Positions 24,901 to 33,919 of a stretch of 64,000 nucleotides of DNA are shown piece by piece. The position numbers and the translations under genes were made by a program. Source of the DNA: JABSSA01 sp039975755 (GTDB taxonomy: Bacteria > Pseudomonadota > Alphaproteobacteria > Rhodobacterales > Rhodobacteraceae); NCBI GenBank assembly GCA_039975755.1, contig JBDWGM010000040.1:23639-87638 (forward strand). The letters are read 5' to 3'. Positions within the stretch are counted from its first letter, which is position 1; every line of letters starts with the position of its first letter. The notes below the pieces were generated by a model. That model was not told the DNA's origin. It did no database searches and worked only from the letters and a program-made list of their open reading frames with translations.

Positions 24901-26859
24901 ATGACCCGCCTACCGATGCTAGTTGGACTGCTTTTTCTGCTGGCTGTACCTGTTTTAGGGGAACGCCCGCGCCCATTGGGGTGGGCTGTCGAAGCCGCAA
25001 TTCGCGGAAATTGGGACGCTGCCGCACAAATAGCGGCCCGAGACGGCGCAGTTGCAGAGGATGTTATCGAATGGATGCGATTGCGCGCAGGCCGGGGCAC
25101 ATATGAAGATGTCGTCGCATTTTTGGAACGTCGACAGAATTGGCCCGGCGAACCCCTACTGAAAAAACGATCCGAAGCCGTTGTTCTGCGTCAAAGCGAT
25201 TCGCGTATTTTGGCCTTTTTCGACAAAGAGCCGCCTGCGACGGCCCAAGGCGTGTTGGGCCATGCCGCCGCTCTGTCGCGAGCGGGTCAATCGGGTGAGG
25301 CCGAGGCAAATATTGTCGTTGCGTGGCGTTCAATGCGCATGTCAGATTCCGAACAAGCCTTGTTCCTTGCCGAACACGAAAGCATCTTGAAAGACCATCA
25401 TTCAGCACGGTTAGATCGAATGCTTTGGGATGGCTCCGGCGCAGACGCCAGACGTCTGTACGATCTGGTAAGCCCGGCACAGGTAGCATTGGCCAAAGCC
25501 CGACTTGGGTTAAAAAATCAATCCAAAGCCGTCGATGCACTGATTGCAGCGGTTCCCAAACCTCTGATCGATCATCCCGGATTGGCGCGTGACCGATTTG
25601 GTTGGCGCGTCCAAAAAGGACGTTGGGACGACGCCAAAGACCTGATCATAAAACAATCTCGCAGTACCGAAGCTTTGGGGTTTCCGGAATATTGGTCACG
25701 TCAAAGACGGTCACTGGCGCGGGACGAAATGCGCGACGGCGATCCGGTAAAGGCGTATCAAATCGCATCACGCCATTTTCTGGTCGAAGGATCCGATTAC
25801 GCCGATCTTGAATGGTTGTCCGGATATATAGCCCTGCATTACCTGAAAGACGCCGAACTGGCATTGATCCATTTTCAAAATCACGCGGCGGCCGTGCTTT
25901 CACCCATTTCCCTTGGGCGCGCAGGATACTGGGTTGGTCGTGCATGGGATGATTTGGACGATCCGGAAAAGGCTAAGTCAGCCTATCAGACAGGGGCAAA
26001 GTTTCAGACGTCTTTCTATGGCATCTTAGCCGCTGAACGCGCGGGGGTTCCATTTGACGTCGCCTTTGCAAACAGCGCCCCAACCCAAGATTGGCGCACA
26101 TCTGACCTTGCCAAAAATGACGTTTTTCAAGCAGGTCTTTTGCTGCATGCGTCGGGACAATTGACCATGGGGGAACGGTTTTGGACACACCTTGCCGAAA
26201 GCCTTGGTGAAGAAGAGGCCGGCCTGCTGGGCCAAGCCGCCATCGATATATCCGAACCGCATACGGCGGTCATGATCGGGAAGCGCGTTGCGCAACGCGG
26301 TCTAACCCTGCCCGGTCCATATTATGCATTGCACCCCCTTGCAGAGGTGGATTTGCCAATCGCAACGGACTTGGCTTTGGCTATTGCCCGCAGGGAAAGC
26401 GAATTTGACCCGTCCGTCCAAAGCGGCGTCGGTGCGCGCGGCCTGATGCAAATCATGCCTGCAACCGGCAAAGAAGTCGCGCAAAGCTTGGGTATCACGG
26501 ATCACACGACATCCCGGTTGATCGATGATCCCGCTTATAATGCGCGGCTGGGGTCCACGTTTCTGTCGCAACTCGCGGGACGTTTTGATGGCAACGTTAT
26601 TCTAATGTCAGCGGCTTATAACGCCGGGCCATCGCGCCCCATTCGATGGATGAAACTCTATGGCGACCCAAGGCAAGACAGGCGTAACTTTGACGTCGTG
26701 GACTGGATCGAACACATCCCGTTCCGAGAAACGCGAAACTATGTCATGCGTGTTACGGAAAGCCTGCCCATCTATCGTGCTCGTCTGGGTCAAAATCCGC
26801 TGCCAATTCCATTCAGCCAAGAATTGACCGGATCAACGTTGAAGGCGTTCGCGCCATAG
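24901..26859 (+). CDS. slt: Soluble lytic murein transglycosylase (SLT)
   Basis: 652 residues from the ATG at 24901, with AGGA 11 nt before; earlier in-frame starts at 24877 and 24892 are weaker. A signal peptide (TRLPMLVGLLFLLAVPVLG) is followed by a long helical superhelix of Slt70 type. The C-terminal catalytic SLT domain has the Glu in ALAIARRESEFDPSVQS, then GLMQIMPATGKEVA and SAAYNAGPSRPIRW. It cleaves peptidoglycan to 1,6-anhydro products in the periplasm. Its 3' end overlaps the convergent EamA gene by 27 bp. Confidence 0.93.
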   Translation: MTRLPMLVGLLFLLAVPVLGERPRPLGWAVEAAIRGNWDAAAQIAARDGAVAEDVIEWMRLRAGRGTYEDVVAFLERRQNWPGEPLLKKRSEAVVLRQSDSRILAFFDKEPPATAQGVLGHAAALSRAGQSGEAEANIVVAWRSMRMSDSEQALFLAEHESILKDHHSARLDRMLWDGSGADARRLYDLVSPAQVALAKARLGLKNQSKAVDALIAAVPKPLIDHPGLARDRFGWRVQKGRWDDAKDLIIKQSRSTEALGFPEYWSRQRRSLARDEMRDGDPVKAYQIASRHFLVEGSDYADLEWLSGYIALHYLKDAELALIHFQNHAAAVLSPISLGRAGYWVGRAWDDLDDPEKAKSAYQTGAKFQTSFYGILAAERAGVPFDVAFANSAPTQDWRTSDLAKNDVFQAGLLLHASGQLTMGERFWTHLAESLGEEEAGLLGQAAIDISEPHTAVMIGKRVAQRGLTLPGPYYALHPLAEVDLPIATDLALAIARRESEFDPSVQSGVGARGLMQIMPATGKEVAQSLGITDHTTSRLIDDPAYNARLGSTFLSQLAGRFDGNVILMSAAYNAGPSRPIRWMKLYGDPRQDRRNFDVVDWIEHIPFRETRNYVMRVTESLPIYRARLGQNPLPIPFSQELTGSTLKAFAP

Positions 26860-27702
26860 CGTGAACAAGCCTGCCGCCACGATGACAAACGCGCCCAACA
26901 TGACGTTCCATTCCAGCATTTCACCGAAGGCCGCGATGCCAACCATCGCGGCAAATACCATTTGGAAATAGGCGAAAGGCTGCACTGCACTGGCTTCGGC
27001 CACTTCGTAACAGCGGATCAACAACCAATGGCCCGTCGCACCGGTGACGCACAACGTTCCCATCCAAACCCAATCCGATCCAGTCATTGGTTCCCAGAAC
27101 CACACGCCCACACATGTGATCGCGATGGCTCCGGTGGTTCCGGTCCAGAAAAAACTGGTGGCGGTGCTGTCTTTGCGAGCGGCATACCGCGTCAGTAGTC
27201 CATAAAGAGCGAACATCGCCGCAGCGATTACTGGGATCACGGCTGCTGGATCAAATACGCCAAAGCCTGGTCGCAGTATGATCAGAACACCAATAAACCC
27301 TACGCCAATCGCCAGCCATCGTCGCCATCCGACATGTTCGCCTAGAACCGGCCCAGACAATGCGGCGACAAGCAACGGATAAGCGGCGAAAACTGCGTGG
27401 CTTTCGACAAGCCCCAGAACCGTAAACGCGCTGACCATCACGCAAATCTCGGCCGCCAGTAAAACGCCCCGGAACGTCTGCAAAAAGGGCTGTTCCGTCC
27501 GCGCGGTTTCAAGCAAACCACCAGCCTTGCGGGACGCGATGGAAATCACGAAAGCCGCAAAGAACCAGTAGCGCACCATCACAATCATCAGAACATTGTA
27601 TTCACCCGCAAGATGCCGCGAGATGCCGTCTTGCAACGCAAACACAACGGACACTGCCATCATCAGCGCAATGCCCAAACGCGTGTTGTTGCCCGCGCTC
27701 AC
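26833..27702 (-). CDS. EamA/DMT family permease
   Basis: 289 residues with ten hydrophobic helices in two repeats, the DMT/EamA arrangement; the second repeat reads LLTRYAARKDSTATSFFWTGTTGAI and ends with VMLGAFVIVAAGLFTLWRER. Substrate unknown; the family exports metabolites or amino acids. Its start overlaps the mnmD stop by 4 bp, so it is co-translated with the tRNA modification gene, probably an accidental pairing. Confidence 0.88.
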   Translation of the reverse strand: MSAGNNTRLGIALMMAVSVVFALQDGISRHLAGEYNVLMIVMVRYWFFAAFVISIASRKAGGLLETARTEQPFLQTFRGVLLAAEICVMVSAFTVLGLVESHAVFAAYPLLVAALSGPVLGEHVGWRRWLAIGVGFIGVLIILRPGFGVFDPAAVIPVIAAAMFALYGLLTRYAARKDSTATSFFWTGTTGAIAITCVGVWFWEPMTGSDWVWMGTLCVTGATGHWLLIRCYEVAEASAVQPFAYFQMVFAAMVGIAAFGEMLEWNVMLGAFVIVAAGLFTLWRERLQR

Positions 27703-28370
27703 CTTTTCTGCCCCACGCTCATGTGGCGTTTGCGACCAAAACCCGGGCTACGGCGCACATCAAACCCGGCCACATCCAAAGCGCGCCGCACAAAGCCCGC
27801 TGCGGTATAGGTGGCAAATGTACCGCCCGTTTTTGTGTGCGCTCCGATGTTGTGCATCAAAGCGTCTTCCCACAGCTCAGGGTTTTTTGCGGGTGAAAAT
27901 CCGTCCAGAAACCATGCATCAACCATCATGTCCGACGTTGGCAACGCTTGACGCGCGTCGCCTTCAATGACATCCAACCAGACATTATCCAGAAACAGCC
28001 CGCTGCGGTGGTCGCGCCAAAGGGCAACCAGCTGATCACGCAAATCGCCCAGTTCCGTGAAAGGGGCCAATGCCTGTTCCATGTCTTCCGGGTCCATCGG
28101 GTAAGCTTCGAAGCTGGTAAAGCGTATTGTGCCCGGTGTTCCTGATGCGATCCATGCTGTCACAACGGCAAGAAAGTTCAATCCCGTCCCGAACCCAAGT
28201 TCACCGACATGGAATCCATCGGCAAACCGCGCAGGAAGGTCATTGCCGTCCAAAAACACATGCCGCGTTTCCGCCAAGCCGTTCTCAAGCGAATAATACG
28301 GATCGTCAAAGCGTTTTGAGACGGGCACCAACCCGTCGCGCCATTCAAGCTTGGCCTGCTGGTCCTGCAT
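27699..28370 (-). CDS. mnmD: MnmD-type tRNA wobble-uridine methyltransferase
   Basis: 223 residues from the ATG at 28370 (MQDQQAKLEWRDG); the frame extends to 28673 only across the divergent gene. Motifs PVSKRFDDPYYSLENGLAETRHVF, GELGFGTGLNFLA (SAM site) and DAWFLDGFSPAKNPELW match the DUF752/MnmD half of E. coli MnmC, which methylates nm5s2U34 to mnm5s2U34. This is a stand-alone version; the oxidoreductase half is the divergent gene at 28429. Confidence 0.9.
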   Translation of the reverse strand: MQDQQAKLEWRDGLVPVSKRFDDPYYSLENGLAETRHVFLDGNDLPARFADGFHVGELGFGTGLNFLAVVTAWIASGTPGTIRFTSFEAYPMDPEDMEQALAPFTELGDLRDQLVALWRDHRSGLFLDNVWLDVIEGDARQALPTSDMMVDAWFLDGFSPAKNPELWEDALMHNIGAHTKTGGTFATYTAAGFVRRALDVAGFDVRRSPGFGRKRHMSVGQKR

Positions 28371-28428
28371 CGTTTCGCCCTGTAGAGAAGTTTCGACGGG
28401 ACACTGGCGAAAGGATGATCCCTTGGCA

Positions 28429-29460
28429 ATGGCAGATTTAACAGTGCGTGGCGCAGGTATATTGGGCCTGTCGATCGCATGGGCCTGCGTCAAACGGGGT
28501 GCAACTGTCCAAGTGATCGACCCCCATGGCCCGGCTGCACGTGCATCAGGTGGTATTGTTGGCGCGTTGGCCCCACACGTACCCGAGAACTGGAACGCCA
28601 AGAAACAGTTCCAATTGGAAAGCTTGTTGATGGCAAAACAGTTCTGGGGCGAGGTGTTTTCAACCGGCGGCAAAAACCCGGGCTACGGCGGAACAGGCCG
28701 CTTGCAACCGATTGCTGATAACGCAGCGTTGGCCTTGGCACAGGCGCGTCATACCTCGGCCAAGGAATTGTGGGGCGATGCCGCGACATGGGACGTTATC
28801 CAAGCGAACCAATCGCAATGGGAACCACCAAGCACCTCCGGCTGGCTGATACACGACACCCTCAGCGCGCATTTGCACCCCAAGCAAGCGTGCATGTCCC
28901 TTGTCAGCGCATTGCAGGCCAAGGGAATTGAGATAACGTCCGAAGGTCCGGATCAGGGGCCTGTCGTTTGGGCCACGGGCGTTGATGGGTTGAATGCACT
29001 GAACAATGGTCGTAATCGAACGGTTGGGAACGGTGTCAAAGGTCAGGCTGTTCTGCTTGATTTTGATATGCGTGGCAAAGCCCAGCTATTTGCCGACACG
29101 TTGCATTTTGTGCCGCATCTCGATGGCACGCTGGCCATCGGGTCCACGTCTGAACGGGAATTCGATTCACCTAACCAACCTGATGCGAAACTTGATGCTT
29201 TGCTGGAAAAGGCGCGCACCGTTTTGCCGGCCATCGCAACCGCACCAGTGATCACTCGTTGGGCCGGGGTGCGTCCGCGCAGCAGATCACGCGCACCCAT
29301 GTTAGGCCCTTGGCCAGACAAACCCGGCCATTACATTGCGAACGGCGGCTTTAAGATCGGGTTTGGCATGGCTCCAAAGATCGCGGATGTCATGGCCGAT
29401 TTGGTTCTGGAACAGCGCGACACGATCCCCACAGATTTCCACGTCGAGGCGTCATTTTAA
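28429..29460 (+). CDS. FAD-dependent oxidoreductase, MnmC(o)-like / DAO family
   Basis: 343 residues from the ATG at 28429; upstream codons of the frame lie in mnmD antisense. The FAD motif LTVRGAGILGLSIAWACVKRG starts near residue 4, followed by GPAARASGGIVGALAPHVPENWN, and the C-terminus has RWAGVRPRSRSRAPMLGP and YIANGGFKIGFGMAP. The split pairing with mnmD suggests it does the job of the C-terminal MnmC domain, removing the carboxymethyl group of cmnm5U34; a general D-amino acid oxidase-like activity is the alternative. Confidence 0.8.
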   Translation: MADLTVRGAGILGLSIAWACVKRGATVQVIDPHGPAARASGGIVGALAPHVPENWNAKKQFQLESLLMAKQFWGEVFSTGGKNPGYGGTGRLQPIADNAALALAQARHTSAKELWGDAATWDVIQANQSQWEPPSTSGWLIHDTLSAHLHPKQACMSLVSALQAKGIEITSEGPDQGPVVWATGVDGLNALNNGRNRTVGNGVKGQAVLLDFDMRGKAQLFADTLHFVPHLDGTLAIGSTSEREFDSPNQPDAKLDALLEKARTVLPAIATAPVITRWAGVRPRSRSRAPMLGPWPDKPGHYIANGGFKIGFGMAPKIADVMADLVLEQRDTIPTDFHVEASF

Positions 29461-30257
29461 ACCTGCGCAGACAAAATCAGACGCCCATCAGCCCCAGACA
29501 CCCACAAATCAGTACCATTCCGACATAACGATGCGTGTTCGTTATGCGTCAAAGGCGAAACTCCGCGAAATGCGAATGTGTCAAGTGCACCTAGCTCGTC
29601 TTGGGCCTTTAACATCAACAACTGCGCCAATAATGGCCCGTGCACAACCAGACCCGGATACCCTTCTGTATCGCGAGCGTATTCGGCATCATAATGAATG
29701 CGGTGCCCATTAAACGTTAAAGCTGAATAGCGAAACAACAGCGTTGAATCCGGCACCAAGTCATCTTGCGTTTCTGCATCGATACGTGCCTGCACAACAA
29801 CTGGTTGCTCACGCGCGGGATCAGGGTCTTCGCGGTACACAAGGTCCTGCCATTCAACAACACACAACGTGTCATTCTGCCAAATCTCGTGCCGCAAAGT
29901 GACAAAGGCCAAAGCACCTGAACGCCCTTGTTTACGTTGTGTCGAGTCCAACGTCGTTTCTTTGCGCGCTTTATGCCCAACCTTCAAAGGCGCTTTGAAA
30001 TCCAGACGTCCACCTGCCCACATGCGTCGCGGCAACCCCATGTCAGGCACAATGCCTTGCCCAACACGCGGATGACCATCACGCCCCAATTGTTCTGGCG
30101 GCAAAGCGTCCCAGAAATAGATTTGATGGAAAAACGGTGGCAATGACGCGCCATCATCAACCCGTTCTGTTCGGTTCAATGTGGCAAGCAATGCATTTGC
30201 ACGCGCCAGGTCCAGAACATCGGATTGACCTTGGTGTATGGGTTCGTCAGATTTCAT
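29457..30257 (-). CDS. MaoC/HTD2-like acyl-CoA hydratase (mesaconyl-C4-CoA hydratase-like)
   Basis: 266 residues. The N-terminal half carries PPFFHQIYFWDALPPEQLGRDGHPRVGQ and LPRRMWAGGRLDFKAPLKVG, typical of the FAS1-like dehydratase/HTD2 group that includes mesaconyl-C4-CoA hydratase. The second hot-dog repeat has LLFRYSALTFNGHRIHYD with the catalytic Asn-His-x-Ile-His. It hydrates an enoyl-CoA; the substrate is not shown by context. The 3' end overlaps the convergent FAD gene by 4 bp. Its start is only 26 bp from that of the divergent VOC gene. Confidence 0.83.
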   Translation of the reverse strand: MKSDEPIHQGQSDVLDLARANALLATLNRTERVDDGASLPPFFHQIYFWDALPPEQLGRDGHPRVGQGIVPDMGLPRRMWAGGRLDFKAPLKVGHKARKETTLDSTQRKQGRSGALAFVTLRHEIWQNDTLCVVEWQDLVYREDPDPAREQPVVVQARIDAETQDDLVPDSTLLFRYSALTFNGHRIHYDAEYARDTEGYPGLVVHGPLLAQLLMLKAQDELGALDTFAFRGVSPLTHNEHASLCRNGTDLWVSGADGRLILSAQV

Positions 30258-30283
30258 CGGAAACGCTCTGGAAAGGATGTCAC

Positions 30284-30694
30284 GTGGCTCGCTCCGGCTA
30301 TGTTCAGGTTACGTCACTCGATCATCTTGTTTTGACCGTAGCAAGCATCGCGAACACGATCCATTTTTACACGCATATCTTAGGAATGAGAGCCGAAGAG
30401 TTTCAGGCCGCAGACGGCACGACACGGCATGCATTGAAGTTCGGTGACCAAAAAATCAATTTGCATGAGGTTGGTTCAGAATTCGATCCCAAGGCCAAAT
30501 CACCGACATCAGGCAGTGCTGACCTGTGTTTCTTGACCCAGACGCCCATTGAGCAATGGCAATCACATTTGGACGCCTGCAATATTCCGGTCATTGACGG
30601 CCCGATCAAACGCACAGGCGCGACATGTCCCATCCTATCTGTCTACGTGCGTGATCCAGACGGAAACTTAATTGAAATCAGTGTCCCGATTTAG
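30284..30694 (+). CDS. VOC/glyoxalase family protein
   Basis: 136 residues from a GTG at 30284; GAAAGGA at 30271-30277 with correct spacing decides this start, the longer frame to 30137 being antisense of the dehydratase gene. One VOC module: VTSLDHLVLTVASIANTIHFYTHILGM, FGDQKINLHEVG, and the metal-site Glu in YVRDPDGNLIEISVP. Likely a metal-dependent lyase, dioxygenase or resistance protein of the glyoxalase I fold; the substrate cannot be assigned. Its 3' end overlaps the FMN reductase gene by 17 bp. Confidence 0.82.
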   Translation: MARSGYVQVTSLDHLVLTVASIANTIHFYTHILGMRAEEFQAADGTTRHALKFGDQKINLHEVGSEFDPKAKSPTSGSADLCFLTQTPIEQWQSHLDACNIPVIDGPIKRTGATCPILSVYVRDPDGNLIEISVPI

Positions 30695-31226
30695 CACCGA
30701 TCGCTTTGCGCAAAACCTCCATCAAGGTTCCAAGATCACGCGTATAATGTTCAGACTTTAATTGATCGTTGTCATCGAACGCCGTTCCGCAAGACGCCAA
30801 GTGGATTTCAGGCCCCGCCAACACATGGGCCCGAAACGGGATCATGTAACCTCGTAAAATCATTTGTGCGCGCTCCCCGCCTGCGCGACCCGCGGCGGCA
30901 GACATAACAGCGACTGGCTTGTCTTCCCAAGGGTTTGTGCCCGTACGACTGACCCAATCAAGCGCGTTTTTCAAAACACCCGAAGGGCCCTTGTTGTATT
31001 CCGGGGTCGAAATCAGAACAGCGTCCGCCGCCCGAATTTGATCGGACAACAATTGCACTGCAGCAGGAACACCGTTGGCGTCCTCGTCATCGCCGTCATA
31101 CAGCGGAACGTTTACGTCCGCCTCGACATAGGTGCAGTGGCCAAAAAGGCGCGCAGCCTCGCGCACCAATTTCCGGTTGGTCGACTCAGATCTCAACGAT
31201 CCGCTGATCCCTAGCAATGCCGTCAT
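30678..31226 (-). CDS. NAD(P)H-dependent FMN reductase
   Basis: 182 residues. The flavodoxin-like start LLGISGSLRSESTNRKLV and the motif LISTPEYNKGPSGVLKNALDWVSR are those of the ChrR/YieF/ArsH-like NADPH-dependent FMN reductases, followed by AVMSAAAGRAGGERAQ. It reduces flavins, quinones or metals with NAD(P)H. It stands alone, separated from the OmpA gene by a terminator. Confidence 0.9.
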   Translation of the reverse strand: MTALLGISGSLRSESTNRKLVREAARLFGHCTYVEADVNVPLYDGDDEDANGVPAAVQLLSDQIRAADAVLISTPEYNKGPSGVLKNALDWVSRTGTNPWEDKPVAVMSAAAGRAGGERAQMILRGYMIPFRAHVLAGPEIHLASCGTAFDDNDQLKSEHYTRDLGTLMEVLRKAIGAKSGH

Positions 31227-31283
31227 GTCCGTCTCCCTGTCCGCCGCTGCCTATAATTGGCGCTAGGGACAGGAATAAATCAA

Positions 31284-31313
31284 GACACCTTCGTCTGTGT
31301 AGACGAAGGTGTC
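31284..31313 (-). terminator. Intrinsic terminator of the OmpA lipoprotein gene
   Basis: A perfect 13-bp stem, GACACCTTCGTCT (31284-31296) and AGACGAAGGTGTC (31301-31313), with a 4-nt loop; on the minus strand it is followed by a T-rich stretch (TTGATTTATT). It lies 24 bp past the stop of the OmpA-family gene. Confidence 0.85.
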
Positions 31314-31337
31314 AGAGCTTAAAAAGAGATGAAACGC

Positions 31338-32012
31338 TTAAGCCGTCGGCAAAATGACGATTTCGACACGACGGTTTTGCGCCTTGCCTTCTGGTGTCAG
31401 GTTTGTTGCCACAGGTTGGTTTTCGCCGCGACCAAATGTTTGCATACGGCTGAACGGAATACCTGAATTCAACAGAACATCGGCGACCGCATTTGCGCGT
31501 CGTTCGCTGAGCTGTAGATTGAAGCTGGCGTCACCATCACTGTCCGTGTGACCAACGATTTGTACGTTGGATTGCGGGTATTGCTGAAGGTTCTGCGCCA
31601 ACGCCTGCAAGTCACTGCGCAAATCTGGACGGACTGCAAAGCTGTTGACAGGAAACAGAATATCCTGCGGCAACGTGACAATTAGACGGTCGCCAGTATT
31701 GGTGATGACAACGTCGTCATTGCCAATCTGCTGCCGAAGATCCGCAGCCTGTTGATCCAGGCTGTAGCCGATACCGCCACCAATCGCAGCCCCAACAACA
31801 CCGCCAATTGCAGCACCTTCAAGGCGATCATCGTCGCGTAATATTGTTCCAAGAAGCGCGCCCGCACCTGCGCCAATTGCGGCCCCACGGTTGCGGTTTT
31901 GGTTGGGGTTATCAGTTGTCGTACCGCCGCCCAGCGTTGCCGGATCCGTACACGCGCCCAATGTGAATGCGGCAACCACGCCAAGTGAAAGAATTTTGTG
32001 TCTAGCTCTCAT
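31338..32012 (-). CDS. OmpA family lipoprotein (YiaD-like)
   Basis: 224 residues from the ATG at 32012; the longer frame adds 12 residues unlike a signal peptide. The signal has a lipobox FTLGAC, so Cys of the mature protein is lipidated. A glycine-rich GAAIGAGAGALLGTI / GAAIGGGIGYSL glycine-zipper region (about 50-90) is followed by the OmpA peptidoglycan-binding domain (NVQIVGHTDSDGDASFNLQLSERRANAV). It tethers the outer membrane to peptidoglycan. Monocistronic, with its own terminator. Confidence 0.92.
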   Translation of the reverse strand: MRARHKILSLGVVAAFTLGACTDPATLGGGTTTDNPNQNRNRGAAIGAGAGALLGTILRDDDRLEGAAIGGVVGAAIGGGIGYSLDQQAADLRQQIGNDDVVITNTGDRLIVTLPQDILFPVNSFAVRPDLRSDLQALAQNLQQYPQSNVQIVGHTDSDGDASFNLQLSERRANAVADVLLNSGIPFSRMQTFGRGENQPVATNLTPEGKAQNRRVEIVILPTA

Positions 32013-32131
32013 TTCTACTGCCTTCCTAGGTCGGCCTTGTTCGGGCAAGGCGTCTTATCATGGTGGCAATATAGACACGACACTAAGCAGTCTTAAGGGG
32101 AAAAAGCCAATCGGCAGCATCTTGCTTAGGA

Positions 32132-33007
32132 TTATCCGGCTTCGGCGCGGGCCGATTCATAGGCCAAAAGGGCACGTTTCACCGGCAATCCCCAATGGTA
32201 CCCGCCCAGACCGCCGGACTTGCGCAAAGCACGGTGGCAAGGAATGAGCCAACTGACCGGATTTCTGCCGACAGCCGTTCCGACGGCACGCACTGCTTTG
32301 GGATGACCGATGCTACTTGCGATTTCAGAATACGTTGTCACCTGACCCGATGGGATACGAAGCAACGCTTCCCACACTTTAATCTGGAACGGCGCACCGA
32401 TCAAAAACAGGGGCGCCTTTTCCAACCCAGTATCCTTTGCACCAAACGCGGTCATCACCCATGGGCCCAGGCGCTCCGGATCTTCGACAAAGGTTGCCTG
32501 CGGCCAGCGGCTGACCAAATCTTGCATTGAATCCGCTTCGCCCATTTCTGACGCAAATCCCAAACCGCACAAACCCCTGTCTGTGCCCATAACCAAGGCA
32601 GGGCCAAAAGGACTGTCGAAACAACCCCAATAGATGGTCAAGCCTTCCCCACCTTTTGCGTATTCGCCCGGGCTCATCGATTCCCAACGCAAAAATAAAT
32701 CGTGCAATCGGCCCGTCCCGCTTAATCCAGCAGAATGGGCGGCTTCCAAGGTGGTAAAGTGATCGCTAAGCAGCTTTTTGGCGTGATCAAGCGTCAGATA
32801 TTGTTGATATCGCTTTGGTGATACCCCGACCCAGCGTGAAAACACCCGCTGAAAATGGGCCGGGCTCATCCCCATGTCTCGCGCCAAAGCTTCAAGACCA
32901 ACGGGTTCATCTGCTGCGTCGATCAAATCAATTGCGCGGCGCATCACTTGGTAATGATATCCGCCTCGATCAGCGTCAGATTCAATATTCGCGTCAAGCT
33001 GTTTCAT
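32132..33007 (-). CDS. Ada-like fusion: AraC HTH plus O6-methylguanine-DNA methyltransferase
   Basis: 291 residues. Residues about 15-115 are an AraC-type DNA-binding domain (LARDMGMSPAHFQRVFSRWVGVSPKRYQQYL), residues 125-285 a methyltransferase with the active-site WLIPCHRALRKSG and the helix IPSGQVTTYSEIASSIGHPKAVRAVG. E. coli Ada has in addition an N-terminal zinc domain whose Cys accepts methyl phosphotriesters; it is missing here. The protein should repair O6-methylguanine, but methyl-dependent switching by the N-domain cannot occur as in E. coli. Confidence 0.9.
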   Translation of the reverse strand: MKQLDANIESDADRGGYHYQVMRRAIDLIDAADEPVGLEALARDMGMSPAHFQRVFSRWVGVSPKRYQQYLTLDHAKKLLSDHFTTLEAAHSAGLSGTGRLHDLFLRWESMSPGEYAKGGEGLTIYWGCFDSPFGPALVMGTDRGLCGLGFASEMGEADSMQDLVSRWPQATFVEDPERLGPWVMTAFGAKDTGLEKAPLFLIGAPFQIKVWEALLRIPSGQVTTYSEIASSIGHPKAVRAVGTAVGRNPVSWLIPCHRALRKSGGLGGYHWGLPVKRALLAYESARAEAG

Positions 33008-33061
33008 GATCCCACACTAAGCTTTCATGCGGTTTCATTCGACCCGAATATTGCGCATCCG

Positions 33062-33778
33062 TTAGGCAGACGCGCGTATTGTGTCCTCTGACATGGTCTT
33101 GTTGTGCTTGGCGTTAAATTCGTCGATTTCTGACACCAACATCCGTGCTTCTTCAGCATCTAGAATTGGCCGTGTCGCCATCATGCTGGGATCTTTCATT
33201 TTTTGGGCCAAAGGGCTGCGATCCATGTCCTTACTTTTCGCCAATGATCCTGTGAAAATAGTGCCGCACCACAAACCATCAACAATAATCGCCTCGTGCG
33301 TTGGCAACATGACCTGTGTGTAAATAGCCCGCGAATACCACCGCATGTCATCGACCTCAGCTTGCGACCCTAGCGAAGATGCAGGCACCAGAACTTCGGT
33401 CGACCAATAATCCCTTTCGGCCAGCGGAGATCGTAACATAACAAGCTGATCTGGTGACACTGTTACGTCATGTGTTGGAAATTCGCCATCCACGCGTCCA
33501 GCAGGGATTGTTACAGGTGCATAATCTGGCCGTTCTCTGAAACTATCACGTTCCAATTTAACGCGGTTCAACCAAAGAACTTTTACGAACCCCTGATCAC
33601 GTGTCAGAACTTCATCGCTTGTCTCAAGCCATTCAACTGGGATTTCACCATTGCGCGTGACGACCATTGCGCCAGAGGTCAAACCTGTCAGAACGGAATC
33701 TGATGATAGCACAAGTGATTTTTCAAACACATCCGTCTGATCAGAATGAAACGCCAAGTCTTGGTTATTCGACATCAT
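33062..33778 (-). CDS. Hint domain-containing protein
   Basis: 238 residues. The hedgehog/intein-like (Hint_2) core begins at about residue 30 with GLTSGAMVVTRNGEIPVEWLETSDEVLTRDQGFVKVLWLNRVKL and continues with VTVSPDQLVMLRSPL and LLPTHEAIIVDGLWCGTIFTG-type segments. Such small Hint proteins are abundant in Roseobacters. The catalytic Cys expected at the start of the Hint fold is absent (Gly-Ala at that place), so self-cleavage is unlikely. Start choice between two adjacent ATGs (33778, 33775) is open. Role unknown. Confidence 0.82.
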   Translation of the reverse strand: MMSNNQDLAFHSDQTDVFEKSLVLSSDSVLTGLTSGAMVVTRNGEIPVEWLETSDEVLTRDQGFVKVLWLNRVKLERDSFRERPDYAPVTIPAGRVDGEFPTHDVTVSPDQLVMLRSPLAERDYWSTEVLVPASSLGSQAEVDDMRWYSRAIYTQVMLPTHEAIIVDGLWCGTIFTGSLAKSKDMDRSPLAQKMKDPSMMATRPILDAEEARMLVSEIDEFNAKHNKTMSEDTIRASA

Positions 33779-33919
33779 GAACCCCGTTACACATTGATCT
33801 GGATTCTTTGTACGTCGAAAAACCTTGCGACGGTCTTACCATTGCTTTGATTTTTGATTGTTGGATTTACTTTTTCACATGCTCTTGTGTGTCCCTGAGG
33901 ATTTGGAATACCAGAACAC

